From positions 1 to 41,735 of the forward strand of contig JBPOHE010000081.1 in assembly GCA_052035915.1 (NCBI GenBank): DNA of 41,735 nucleotides, given 5' to 3'. A program made the translations under genes and the position numbers. The number at the start of each line of letters is the position of its first letter. Position 1 is the first letter of the stretch. This DNA is from JBPOHE01 sp052035915 (GTDB lineage Bacteria; Pseudomonadota; Gammaproteobacteria; Chromatiales; Chromatiaceae). This document shows, piece by piece, positions 15,978 through 24,253 of this stretch. The notes beneath the pieces were generated by a model. That model had not been told where the DNA came from. It searched no databases and saw only the letters and a program-made list of their open reading frames with translations.

Positions 15978-17027
15978 ATGTTGTTCAGACGCTTTCGCGG
16001 GATCTTTTCCAACGATCTCTCCATCGACCTGGGTACCGCCAATACCCTTATCTACGCACGCGGGAGGGGTATCGTGCTGGATGAACCCTCGGTCGTCGCC
16101 ATTCGGCACGATCCCAGCCGGGGCGGCTCCAAGTCCGTGGCCGCGGTCGGTCTCGCCGCCAAGAAGATGCTGGGGCGGACGCCCGCCAACATCACCGCGA
16201 TCCGACCCTTGAAGGAGGGCGTGATCGCCGATTTCACCGTCACCGAAAAGATGCTGCAATTCTTCATCCATAAGGTGCACGAAAGCCGGCTGATCCGCCC
16301 CAGTCCCAGGGTATTGATCTGTGTCCCCTGCGGCTCCACTCAGGTTGAGCGCCGGGCGATCAAGGAATCCGCCGCCGGAGCCGGAGCCCGCGAGGTCTAC
16401 CTGATCGATGAACCCATGGCCGCCGCCATCGGTGCCGGTTTGCCGGTGGACGAACCCAGAGGTTCCATGGTGCTGGACATCGGCGGTGGCACCTCGGAGG
16501 TGGCCATCATCTCGCTCAACGGGATCGTCTACGCCAACTCGGTGCGCATCGGCGGTGACAAATTCGACGACGCCATCATCAACTATGTCCGCCGCAACTA
16601 CGGCACCCTGATCGGCGAGGCGACCGCCGAGCGGGTCAAGCACGAGATCGGCTCCGCCTACCCCGGCAACGAGGTCAAGGAGATCGAGGTCAAGGGGCGC
16701 AACTTGGCGGAAGGCGTGCCGCGCAGCTTTACCCTCAACAGCAATGAGATCCTGGAGGCGTTGCAAGAGCCTCTGTCAGGTATTCTGGGCGCGGTCAAGA
16801 CCGCTCTTGAACAGACACCGCCTGAACTCGGCGCCGATGTGGCGGATCGTGGCATCGTTCTCACCGGCGGTGGCGCACTGCTGCGGGATATTGATCTCCT
16901 GCTCCAGGAAGAGACAGGGTTGCCGGTGGTGGTGGCGGAGGATCCCCTGACCTGCGTAGCGAGGGGGGGTGGCCGCGCCCTTGAGTTGATCGACGAACGC
17001 GGCGGGAATCTTTTCAGTCTGGAGTAG
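15978..17027 (+). CDS. mreB: Rod-shape-determining actin homologue MreB
   Basis: The bacterial actin (349 residues) that forms membrane-bound filaments and steers the elongation machinery along the cell wall. The N-terminus MLFRRFRGIFSNDLSIDLGTANTLIYARG carries an amphipathic membrane-binding segment and the first ATP-binding loop. The motifs LIDEPMAAAIGAGLPV, MVLDIGGGTSEVA and GIVLTGGGALLRDID are the phosphate-2 and adenosine signatures of the actin superfamily. Length is as in E. coli (347). It heads mreBCD and its ribosome site is weak. Its usual neighbour gatC is divergent upstream. Confidence 0.98.
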   Translation: MLFRRFRGIFSNDLSIDLGTANTLIYARGRGIVLDEPSVVAIRHDPSRGGSKSVAAVGLAAKKMLGRTPANITAIRPLKEGVIADFTVTEKMLQFFIHKVHESRLIRPSPRVLICVPCGSTQVERRAIKESAAGAGAREVYLIDEPMAAAIGAGLPVDEPRGSMVLDIGGGTSEVAIISLNGIVYANSVRIGGDKFDDAIINYVRRNYGTLIGEATAERVKHEIGSAYPGNEVKEIEVKGRNLAEGVPRSFTLNSNEILEALQEPLSGILGAVKTALEQTPPELGADVADRGIVLTGGGALLRDIDLLLQEETGLPVVVAEDPLTCVARGGGRALELIDERGGNLFSLE

Positions 17028-17101
17028 TCGACCAAGGGAGGTGGAGTCGCCTCCGCCCTAGGCTTCAGCGTCCGATCGGCCCCGCATCAGGTGGACTTCC
17101 G

Positions 17102-18007
17102 ATTAAACTCATCTTTGCCCGACATACCTCCCTCAACGCCCGCCTGGTGGCGGCGGTGCTGGCCTCCATTCTGCTCGCCGTACTGGATCACAGGTATCGT
17201 CACCTGGAGGCGGTGCGTTCCGTTCTCGCGGTGGTGACCTATCCCGTGCAGTATGTCGCCAGTCTGCCGGTGGATTTCGGGACCCGGTTGGTGGAATCCT
17301 TCACCAGTCGCCGTTTGTTGGAGGAGCACAACAGCCGCTTGCACAAGGAGAACCTGCTGTTGAAGGCCAGATTGCAACAATTCGAGGCCCTGGAAGCGGA
17401 AAACATGCGTTTGCGGGATCTGGTGGGTTCCTCCTTCAAGGTCGGCGATCGGGTGCTCATCGCCGAGTTGCTGTCCATCGACCTCGATCCTTACAAACAG
17501 GAAGTCATCATCAACAAGGGCAGCCTGCATGGGGTATTCGTCGGCCAGCCTATCCTGGATGCCCATGCGGTGATGGGGCAGGTGGTCCATGTCACGCCCT
17601 TCGCGGCCACCGTCATTCTGATCACCGATGCCAGCCACGCCTTGCCGGTGCAGGTCCTGCGCAACGGGCTGCGCGCTATTGCCGTCGGCACCGGCCAGAT
17701 CGACGAGATCGAACTCAGTTATGTTCCCCAAAAAGCCGATATCCGCGTCAATGACCGTCTGGTGACCTCCGGCCTCGCCGGCCCCTTTCCCCCGGGATAT
17801 CCCGTAGCTACCGTCACCGAGGTCAAGTATGAAACCGGGCAGGCCTTCGCCACCGTCATTGCCCGACCCGATGCCCAACTGGATCGCAGCCGCGAGGTGC
17901 TGCTGGTGTGGACCCTCTCGACCAACCTGCCGCCAATCGCCCAGGGCAGCGGGGTCGTCACCAAGCCCGTCGCGGCGTCCCAGCCCGCCGGAGGTCATTC
18001 GAGATGA
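17102..18007 (+). CDS. mreC: Rod-shape-determining protein MreC (probable ATT start)
   Basis: A bitopic inner-membrane protein of about 301 residues that activates PBP2/RodA. It has a short cytoplasmic N-terminus, one membrane helix (VAAVLASILLAVLDH), then a coiled coil (RRLLEEHNSRLHKENLLLKARLQQFEALEAENMRLRDLV) and the periplasmic beta domain with ILITDASHALPVQV and DRLVTSGLAGPFPPGYPVATV. The frame has no ATG, GTG or TTG between an upstream point inside the intergenic region and GTG 17147, which lies inside the membrane segment. Homologues begin MKxIFxRGPS; here the matching residues IKLIFARHTSLNARL begin at ATT 17102, preceded by AGGTGG at seven bases. ATT initiation is therefore inferred. 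It overlaps mreD by ATGA. Confidence 0.85.
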   Translation: MKLIFARHTSLNARLVAAVLASILLAVLDHRYRHLEAVRSVLAVVTYPVQYVASLPVDFGTRLVESFTSRRLLEEHNSRLHKENLLLKARLQQFEALEAENMRLRDLVGSSFKVGDRVLIAELLSIDLDPYKQEVIINKGSLHGVFVGQPILDAHAVMGQVVHVTPFAATVILITDASHALPVQVLRNGLRAIAVGTGQIDEIELSYVPQKADIRVNDRLVTSGLAGPFPPGYPVATVTEVKYETGQAFATVIARPDAQLDRSREVLLVWTLSTNLPPIAQGSGVVTKPVAASQPAGGHSR

Positions 18008-18492
18008 TCGCCATGCTGTATCGCAACCCCCTGATCATCGTAACGAGCTTCGTCCTGGCCTTGTTGCTCAACATCCTCCCCCTGCCGGAGTGGGCACTAT
18101 CCCTTCGACCACCCTGGGCCACCCTGGTCCTGATCTACTGGTGTATCGCCATGCCGGAGCGGATCGGTGTCGGTATCGGCTGGTCATTGGGCATCATTCT
18201 GGATGTGCTCACGGGAACCCTGCTCGGGCAGCACGCCCTTGGGCTCAGCGTGGTGGCCTATCTGGCCAATAAGCTTTGTCTGCGTATCCGCATCTTTCCC
18301 TTGTGGCAGCAGGCCCTGACTGTCCTAATGATGCTGCTCGCCGATCGCTTGTTGGCCTTATGGACCATGGGCCTCTCCGGGCGACCGGCGCCGTCTTTGT
18401 GGTATTGGCTGCCTCCCATCATCGGCGCCCTGCTCTGGCCCTGGCTGTTTATTATCCTGCGCGATCTGCGCCGCAACTTCTCGCTCTCCTGA
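18004..18492 (+). CDS. mreD: Rod-shape-determining membrane protein MreD
   Basis: A 162-residue integral membrane protein with five or six predicted helices, such as LIIVTSFVLALLLNIL, WATLVLIYWCIAM, GVGIGWSLGIILDVLTGTLLGQHALGLSVVAYLA and IIGALLWPWLFIILRDL. MreD works with MreC to control the elongation complex. The family motif D-x-LxGxLLGQHAL is present. The ATG overlaps the mreC stop (ATGA at 18004-18007), indicating translational coupling. The 168-bp gap before mrdA (18493-18660) holds nothing I can recognise. Confidence 0.95.
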   Translation: MIAMLYRNPLIIVTSFVLALLLNILPLPEWALSLRPPWATLVLIYWCIAMPERIGVGIGWSLGIILDVLTGTLLGQHALGLSVVAYLANKLCLRIRIFPLWQQALTVLMMLLADRLLALWTMGLSGRPAPSLWYWLPPIIGALLWPWLFIILRDLRRNFSLS

Positions 18493-18660
18493 TGCACCCT
18501 GGACCGGCGTCTCATGGAAGCCAGGGTGAGCGGTTTCGCCCCATCCTGTCCCTCATGTCGAATCCGCTCCGGGCCGTCGTCGGGTCACCGCGGAACCGCC
18601 AGGATCTCCTTATGGCCACCCCGGCCTGAGACGCCACTTTCCGCGGAATGACCCAAGGCG

Positions 18661-20535
18661 ATGGCGAACGACCAGAAAGGTTCTTTTTTTGGCGAGGATC
18701 GCTTCACCTTCAAGGATCATCTGCGGGAGAGCCGGATCTTTCTCCGTCGTGCGATAGTGGCCTTTCTGGTCATGCTGTTCCTCCTGGGGTTACTGATGCT
18801 GCGCCTGTTCAAACTCCAGGTCCTCGATCACGATCACTACACCACCCGCTCCAGGGAGAACCGGGTCAAGCTGGTACCCCTGCCGCCGGGGCGCGGTCTG
18901 ATCTATGACCGCAATGGCGTTCAGTTGGCCCAGAATCTCCCGGCCTTCAATCTGGAGGTGACTCCGGCCCAGGTCCCCGAGCTGGCGGCCGGGATTGAAG
19001 CGATGAAATCGCTGATCAGCATCTCCAATACCGACCTCAAGCGCTTCTGGCGACTGAAACAACAGTATCGGCGCTTTGAAAAGGTCCCTTTGCGACTGCG
19101 TCTCACGGAAGAGGAAGTCGCGCGTTTTGCCGTGAATCGCCACCGTTTTCCCGGTTTCGATGTGGAAGCCTCCATGGTGCGGGAGTACCCACTGGCCAGC
19201 CACACCGCCCATGTCGTCGGTTATGTCGCCCGCATCAGTGAACAGGAACTTCAGGAGATCGATACCTCCAATTACAGCGGCACCACCCATATCGGCAAGA
19301 ACGGCATCGAGAAATACTATGAGGACGCCCTGCACGGCAGGGTGGGCTGGCAGGAGGTCGAGGTCAATGCCCAGGGGCGTTTATTGCGGGTGCTTGAGTC
19401 CCAGCCGCCGACCTCCGGCAGGGATCTGCTGCTTTTTCTCGATGTCGAATTGCAGCAAGAGGCCGCCGCCGCCTTGGGCGATTACAACGGTGCGGTCGTC
19501 GCCATCGATCCCAATACCGGTGGCGTGCTGGCCATGGTCAGCAAACCCTCCTTCGATCCCAATCCCTTTGTCGAAGGCATCAGTGTCGAAGACTATGCGG
19601 CGCTCCAATCCGCGGAGGACAAACCGCTCTACAACCGGGTGCTGCGGGGACAGTATCCACCGGGTTCGACGGTCAAGCCCTTCATGGCCCTGGCCGGATT
19701 GGATGCCGGGGTGATTTCCGCGGCCCAGCACAAATACTGCCCCGGTTACTATCAACTCCCCGGGCAGGAACACAAATATCGCGACTGGCGCAAGGGTGGG
19801 CACGGCAGTGTCAACATGCAGGAGGCCATCATCCAGTCCTGTGACGTCTATTTCTATGACCTGGCGAAGAATCTGGGTATCGACGGGGTGCATGGCTTTC
19901 TGACCAAGTTCGGCTTCGGGCGGCGAAGCGGGGTGGATGTCAGCGGGGAATTGCCCGGACTCCTGCCTTCACCGGAATGGAAGCTGCGTCATCGAAAATC
20001 GGCTTGGTACCCAGGCGAAACCCTGATCACAGGCATAGGTCAGGGTTACTTCCTCGCCACCCCCTTACAACTGGCCAGCGCCACCGCCACCCTGGCGGCG
20101 CGGGGAAAACACATTGAACCCAGGGTGGTCCGGGCGGTCCACGAGCCTGGTCCGGATGGAGAACTCAGGCTTACTGAATCCAAGATTATCAACATAGGTC
20201 CATTAGCGGCCAACCATTGGGAGCGGGTGATCGATGCCATGGTGGGCGTGGTGGAGAGCGAGCGGGGCACGGCCAAACGCATACGTACCAGCGCGTATCG
20301 GATTGCCGGGAAAACCGGAACGGCCCAGGTATTTTCTGTCGGCCAGGACGAAAAGTATGACGAGGACAGGATCGACTTCAAAATGCGTGACCATGCCCTG
20401 TTCGTGGCCTTCGCCCCGGTCGATGCGCCGGAAATCGCCGTGGCGGTACTGGTCGAGCATGGCGGACATGGAGGCGCGGTGGCCGCTCCCATCGCCCGCC
20501 GGGTCATGGACAAATATCTCTCCCAGGGACACTGA
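18661..20535 (+). CDS. mrdA: Penicillin-binding protein 2 (elongation transpeptidase)
   Basis: The class B transpeptidase of lateral-wall synthesis, 624 residues. It has a cytoplasmic N-terminus, one membrane helix (AIVAFLVMLFLLGLLMLRLF, about 37-56), a pedestal domain beginning with ENRVKLVPLPPGRGLIYDRNG, and the penicillin-binding domain. Catalytic motifs are S336-T-V-K339 in YPPGSTVKPF, S393-C-D395 and K551-T-G553. Length matches E. coli PBP2 (633). It follows mreD as expected. Unusually, the next gene rodA is 356 bp away because repeats occupy the gap. Confidence 0.97.
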   Translation: MANDQKGSFFGEDRFTFKDHLRESRIFLRRAIVAFLVMLFLLGLLMLRLFKLQVLDHDHYTTRSRENRVKLVPLPPGRGLIYDRNGVQLAQNLPAFNLEVTPAQVPELAAGIEAMKSLISISNTDLKRFWRLKQQYRRFEKVPLRLRLTEEEVARFAVNRHRFPGFDVEASMVREYPLASHTAHVVGYVARISEQELQEIDTSNYSGTTHIGKNGIEKYYEDALHGRVGWQEVEVNAQGRLLRVLESQPPTSGRDLLLFLDVELQQEAAAALGDYNGAVVAIDPNTGGVLAMVSKPSFDPNPFVEGISVEDYAALQSAEDKPLYNRVLRGQYPPGSTVKPFMALAGLDAGVISAAQHKYCPGYYQLPGQEHKYRDWRKGGHGSVNMQEAIIQSCDVYFYDLAKNLGIDGVHGFLTKFGFGRRSGVDVSGELPGLLPSPEWKLRHRKSAWYPGETLITGIGQGYFLATPLQLASATATLAARGKHIEPRVVRAVHEPGPDGELRLTESKIINIGPLAANHWERVIDAMVGVVESERGTAKRIRTSAYRIAGKTGTAQVFSVGQDEKYDEDRIDFKMRDHALFVAFAPVDAPEIAVAVLVEHGGHGGAVAAPIARRVMDKYLSQGH

Positions 20536-20566
20536 GTCGGATCGAGTCGGGCCATCCTTCAGCCTG

Positions 20567-20683
20567 CCGGGCCTCGGCGGGAAATGGCCATTTTTGTTCT
20601 TTTCAAGAGAACAATGTCTTTTTTATTGGCATTATTGTTCTTGAAAAGAGAACGGAAAACCGGCTACAAGAGCCGAGGCCCGG
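20567..20683. repeat. 117-bp twin-hairpin repeat, copy 3 (most symmetrical outer arms)
   Basis: The outer arms CCGGGCCTCGGC (20567-20578) and GCCGAGGCCCGG (20672-20683) are a perfect 12-bp inverted repeat. The hairpins are at 20596-20612 (GTTCTTTTCAAGAGAAC) and 20637-20653 (GTTCTTGAAAAGAGAAC), with starts 41 nt apart. The inner AGAACAAT...ATTGTTCT also pairs, so the element can fold either as one long hairpin or as two small ones. Confidence 0.9.
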
Positions 20684-20704
20684 GAGCCATCTTGCGACAT
20701 CCGG

Positions 20705-20742
20705 GGCGATCTAGACGGGTATTTCTTTTGACGGAAATCGCC
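20705..20742. repeat. Remnant of the 156-bp palindromic element
   Basis: GGCGAT at the left and TTTTGACGGAAATCGCC at the right, followed by TAA, match the two ends of the intact elements at 23908-24063 and 27044-27199. Only about 38 bp remain, consistent with a large internal deletion. It lies 21 bp after twin-hairpin copy 3. Confidence 0.65.
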
Positions 20743-20891
20743 TAAAAATTTGGTATTCACGGGCGACCCAAGCCCCCGCCTCCAGGCAGAGATGAAATGA
20801 ACCGCGAAATCAACGACGACCCATCCAAGGCTTGGCCGACTCAAGGCGATGGCCATGAACCTACCCAGGGGAGAACGGGAGATGGCCGTCC

Positions 20892-22022
20892 ATGTTAGGC
20901 CAGACCCCATCGGTCTTCGAGTCACCCCGACCCAACCCGATCGGATTCCTGACCAAGCTCCATGTCGATCTGCCTTTGTTGACCGGACTCATTCTCTTGT
21001 CCGCTTTCGGTCTGCTGGTGCTTTTCAGTGCCTCCGGCCAGGATCTGGTCCAGGTCAACAAACAGCTCTGGCGTTTCGCGTTGGCCTATGGCGTGATGCT
21101 CTTTCTGGCCCAGATCCCGCCCAGCAGATTGCACCGTCTCACCCCCTGGCTCTACGGCGCCACCCTGCTCATGCTGGCGGCGGTCACCCTCTTCGGTGTC
21201 ATCGGCAAAGGGGCGCAACGCTGGCTCGATATCGGCTTTCTCCGTTTCCAGCCTTCCGAGTTCGCCAAGCTGACCGTCCCTTTGATGATCAGTTGGTTGC
21301 TCTCGGCCAAGCCGCTCCCTCCGCGCTGGCCGCGGGTCATGATCGCTGGTCTGGTGTTTGTGCTGCCGGCGGTCTTGATCGCCGAGCAACCGGATTTGGG
21401 CACCGCGCTCCTGGTGGCCAGTGCCGGGGTTTTCGCCCTCTTTCTCGCCGGTATGAGCTGGCGACTCATCGGCCTGCTGGGTTTTCTGGCGGCGGCGGCC
21501 CTGCCCTTGTTGTGGTTCTCCATGCGGACCTATCAACGGCAACGGGTCTTCACCCTGCTCAATCCGGAGCAGGATCCCCTGGGGACGGGCTATCACATCA
21601 TCCAGTCCAAGATTGCCATAGGTTCCGGTGGGCTGTACGGCAAAGGCTGGCTGTACGGCACCCAATCCCATCTGGATTTTCTGCCCGAGAGTTCTACCGA
21701 CTTCATTTTTGCCGTGCTGGGCGAGGAACTCGGCCTGATCGGGATACTGCTGCTGTTGGGGCTCTATCTGTTCGTGATCCTGCGTGGACTCTATATCGCC
21801 ACCCAGGCCCAGGATAGCTTCGCCCGCCTACTGGCCGGCAGCCTGACCCTGGTGTTTTTCGTCTACATCTTCGTCAATACCGGCATGGTCTCCGGGATCC
21901 TGCCGGTCGTCGGGGTCCCGCTGCCGTTGATAAGCTATGGCGGCACTTCCCTGGTGACCATCATGGCTGGATTCGGTATCCTCATGTCCATTCACACGCA
22001 TCGAAAACTCTTGCCGACCTGA
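20892..22022 (+). CDS. rodA: Peptidoglycan glycosyltransferase RodA (SEDS family)
   Basis: This 376-residue polytopic membrane enzyme polymerises lipid II into glycan strands together with PBP2. About ten hydrophobic helices are visible, from LPLLTGLILLSAFGLLVLFSA to LVTIMAGFGILMSIHTHR. SEDS hallmarks are RFQPSEFAKL, the region YQRQRVFTLLNPEQDPLGTGYHIIQSKIAIGSGGLYGKGW, and LPESSTDFIFAVLGEELG with the essential Asp. The ATG at 20892 follows GGGAGAT. It is followed after one base by mltB. The upstream gap carries repeats, so it may have its own promoter. Confidence 0.96.
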   Translation: MLGQTPSVFESPRPNPIGFLTKLHVDLPLLTGLILLSAFGLLVLFSASGQDLVQVNKQLWRFALAYGVMLFLAQIPPSRLHRLTPWLYGATLLMLAAVTLFGVIGKGAQRWLDIGFLRFQPSEFAKLTVPLMISWLLSAKPLPPRWPRVMIAGLVFVLPAVLIAEQPDLGTALLVASAGVFALFLAGMSWRLIGLLGFLAAAALPLLWFSMRTYQRQRVFTLLNPEQDPLGTGYHIIQSKIAIGSGGLYGKGWLYGTQSHLDFLPESSTDFIFAVLGEELGLIGILLLLGLYLFVILRGLYIATQAQDSFARLLAGSLTLVFFVYIFVNTGMVSGILPVVGVPLPLISYGGTSLVTIMAGFGILMSIHTHRKLLPT

Positions 22023-22023
22023 T

Positions 22024-23070
22024 ATGCCTACCGGCTTTGATATCTTCCGCAGAATCTTCTGCACACTGGCTGGTATCCTCTCCCTGGCGCTGGTGGCCGC
22101 CTGTACCCAGGCCGTAGCCACCCCGCCGACCTATGAGGCGATGCTCAATACCTTTGTCAACGACATGGCGGTGAAGTACCAATGGGACCGCAAACAGCTA
22201 CGGACCTTGTTGGAGCAAGCGAGTTATCGCCAGGAAATCATCGACGCCATGACCAAGCCGGCCGAGGCCAAGCCCTGGCATGAGTACCGCGCCATTTTCC
22301 TTACCCCGGAGCGGATCCGGGGGGGGGTGGAGTTCTGGAACGCCAATGCGGCCACCCTGGAGCGGGCCAGGGTCAAGTACGGCGTTCCCCCTCAGATCAT
22401 CGTCGCCATCATCGGGGTGGAAACCCGTTATGGAGCCAACACGGGGAAACACCGGGTCCTTGACGCCCTGACCACACTGGCCTTCGGCTATCCACCCAGA
22501 TCGGCTTTTTTCCGTTCGGAATTGGAACAATTTCTGTTGCTGTCGCGAGAAGAGGCGCTTGACCCTCTCAGCGTCAAAGGTTCCTACGCCGGCGCCCTCG
22601 GCAAGCCCCAGTTCATTCCCAGCAGCTATCGACGGCTGGCGATCGACTTTGACGGTGATGGACGGCGGAATCTCTGGCAGAGCAATGCGGATGTCATCGG
22701 CAGCGTCGCCAACTATTTCGCCCAGAACCATTGGAAGGCGGGAGAGGCGGTGGCCTTTCAGGCCTCCGGCGTCACAGCCGCGCACCAGTCCCTGATCACG
22801 GCCGGCAGGAAACCCGTGCCCCCCGCTTCCAGGCTCCAGCAGTTTCAGCAGGAAGGTATCGCCAAGGAACAGCGGCTTCCCGGCCAGACCCTGGTTAACC
22901 TGTTGTCGCTGGAGGCTGAACCGGGGCCGGAATACTGGCTGACTTTACACAACTTTTATGTCATCACCAGGTACAACCAAAGCCCGCTCTATGCCATGGC
23001 GGCCTATCAGTTGAGCGAGGAGATCCTGCGCCTGCGTGGAAGACCCGTGGATGGGGCGGCGGCACACTAA
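22024..23070 (+). CDS. mltB: Membrane-bound lytic murein transglycosylase B
   Basis: A 348-residue periplasmic lipoprotein that cleaves glycan strands to 1,6-anhydro ends. The lipobox LALVAAC puts the lipidated Cys at residue 27. The catalytic Glu is E133 in AIIGVETRYGANTGKHRV. Further family motifs are GSYAGALGKPQFIPSSYRRLAIDFDGDGRRNLW and ITRYNQSPLYAMAAYQLSE near the C-terminus. It starts one base after the rodA stop and its end overlaps the start of rlpA by 20 bp, so rodA-mltB-rlpA form one operon. Confidence 0.96.
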   Translation: MPTGFDIFRRIFCTLAGILSLALVAACTQAVATPPTYEAMLNTFVNDMAVKYQWDRKQLRTLLEQASYRQEIIDAMTKPAEAKPWHEYRAIFLTPERIRGGVEFWNANAATLERARVKYGVPPQIIVAIIGVETRYGANTGKHRVLDALTTLAFGYPPRSAFFRSELEQFLLLSREEALDPLSVKGSYAGALGKPQFIPSSYRRLAIDFDGDGRRNLWQSNADVIGSVANYFAQNHWKAGEAVAFQASGVTAAHQSLITAGRKPVPPASRLQQFQQEGIAKEQRLPGQTLVNLLSLEAEPGPEYWLTLHNFYVITRYNQSPLYAMAAYQLSEEILRLRGRPVDGAAAH

Positions 23071-23878
23071 TCCCTGGGCGCTGATCCTGGCGCTGCTGTG
23101 GCTGGTCGTCGGCTGCTCTTCCCGAGCCCCCGTGAAGGAGATTCGGGACGGCGCCCCGACGGGTCAGGTAGATCTCGACGCCATCCCCGATGCCATACCC
23201 CGGGTCGAACCCCTCAGCCGTTACGGTAACCCGGAATCCTATGAAGTCTTCGGCAAACGCTATTACACCCTGAAGACCAGTCAGGGCCATGTGGAACGGG
23301 GAATCGCCTCCTGGTACGGCACCAAGTTCGACAAACAGCGGACCAGCAGTGGCGAACCCTACGATGTCTATGCCATGACCGCGGCCCATCGCAGCCTGCC
23401 GCTCCCCACCTATGCCCGCATCACCAACCTCGGCAATGGTCGGCAAATCACGGTGCGTATCAACGATCGGGGACCTTTCCACGACAACCGGATCATCGAT
23501 CTTTCCTATGTCGCCGCGGCCAAACTGGGGATTCTGGCGGAGGGTACCGGTCTGGTCGAGATCCGGGCGATCGATCCCCGCCAACCGGAAACCTATCTTG
23601 CCAAGACAGCACCGCCGACAGTGGAACCCGTACCCACGCAATCGCCTGGGGTCTACTTGCAGGTTGGGGCCTTTGGCAGCAAATCCAACGCCGATCGGGT
23701 GCGTCGGCGTCTCGAGCAGGAGCTGCCCCATACCATTCGCATCCAGGAGACCGTCAGGATGGAACAACCGCTCTATCGGGTACAGGTAGGCCCCATCCCC
23801 AGCGTCGAACAGAGTGATGCCTTGAGTCTGCAATTGTCCCAGCTCGGTTTCGGTCAAGCCCAGGTGGTCGTGGAATGA
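23051..23878 (+). CDS. rlpA: Septal-ring lytic transglycosylase RlpA (DPBB + SPOR)
   Basis: A 275-residue outer-membrane lipoprotein with lipobox LVVGC (Cys 22). The double-psi beta-barrel domain (about 75-175) contains GIASWYGTKFDKQRTSSGEPYD, MTAAHRSLPLPTYARITNL and RINDRGPFHDNRIIDLS. The catalytic Glu/His/Asp type residues of RlpA fall here. The C-terminal SPOR domain (about 195-275) starts YLQVGAFGSKSNADRVR and binds denuded glycan at division sites. I start at ATG 23051; a GTG at 23036 is possible but lacks a better ribosome site. It overlaps mltB by 20 bp. Confidence 0.94.
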   Translation: MGRRHTNPWALILALLWLVVGCSSRAPVKEIRDGAPTGQVDLDAIPDAIPRVEPLSRYGNPESYEVFGKRYYTLKTSQGHVERGIASWYGTKFDKQRTSSGEPYDVYAMTAAHRSLPLPTYARITNLGNGRQITVRINDRGPFHDNRIIDLSYVAAAKLGILAEGTGLVEIRAIDPRQPETYLAKTAPPTVEPVPTQSPGVYLQVGAFGSKSNADRVRRRLEQELPHTIRIQETVRMEQPLYRVQVGPIPSVEQSDALSLQLSQLGFGQAQVVVE

Positions 23879-23904
23879 ATCCTTTCCAGGCATTGCCGCA
23901 TGCC

Positions 23905-24066
23905 TTAGGCGATTGTCGGAAAAAAACATACCTGAATGCGCCGGCTGTTCGTTCGCCTTCCAGACACGTCAGCCGGCGCAGAGCGCGCTCTGTAACGGCT
24001 GGCGTAACACCGAAGGCGGACGAACAGACCAGCAGGCGGGTATATTTTTTGACAGAAATCGCCTTA
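23905..24066. repeat. 156-bp palindromic MITE-like element, copy 1 (with TTA flanks)
   Basis: The core 23908-24063 begins GGCGATTGTCGG and ends TGACAGAAATCGCC. Nearly the whole length is an imperfect palindrome (for example TGTTCGTTCGCCTTC against the complement of GAAGGCGGACGAACA). It is flanked by TTA on both sides. Relative to the copy at 27044-27199 it is in the opposite orientation and exactly the same length. It lies 26 bp after the rlpA stop. Confidence 0.9.
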
Positions 24067-24081
24067 TACCAAGGGGTACAA

Positions 24082-24100
24082 TCCCAAAATGGTTTTGGGA
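24082..24100. other. Perfect hairpin upstream of dacC
   Basis: TCCCAAAA-TGG-TTTTGGGA is a perfect 8-bp stem with a 3-nt loop. It lies between rlpA and dacC and could be an operator-like site or a weak transcript end. The rest of 24101-24253 holds no gene that I can support. Confidence 0.45.
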
Positions 24101-24253
24101 CAAGGCTGGGGCGTGATCCTTGCCTTGGATCGCCAACCAAGTGAGGAAAAGGATGGATAACAGGCGCGTCCCGCGCCCATTCGGGAACCAATCCGCCTTT
24201 TGATAGCCAATATTCTCACCTCCGCCGACATTTACATCTCAGGATCTCGCAAA

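Larger units (their letters stand above)
20536..20891. other. Repeat-filled gap between mrdA and rodA
   Basis: These 356 bp split two genes that are normally adjacent and co-transcribed. They hold a complete twin-hairpin repeat (20567-20683), a shrunken 156-bp-family remnant (20705-20742) and about 150 bp just before rodA with no gene or clear promoter. Confidence 0.7.

Noticed and set aside
17147..17149. GTG at 17147 as the start of mreC
   Set aside because: It would begin inside the membrane helix and remove the conserved N-terminal residues. No ribosome site precedes it.
24200..24253. TTG 24200 as the start of dacC
   Set aside because: It adds 18 residues ahead of a good signal peptide. 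GTG 24254 has AGGA at proper distance.
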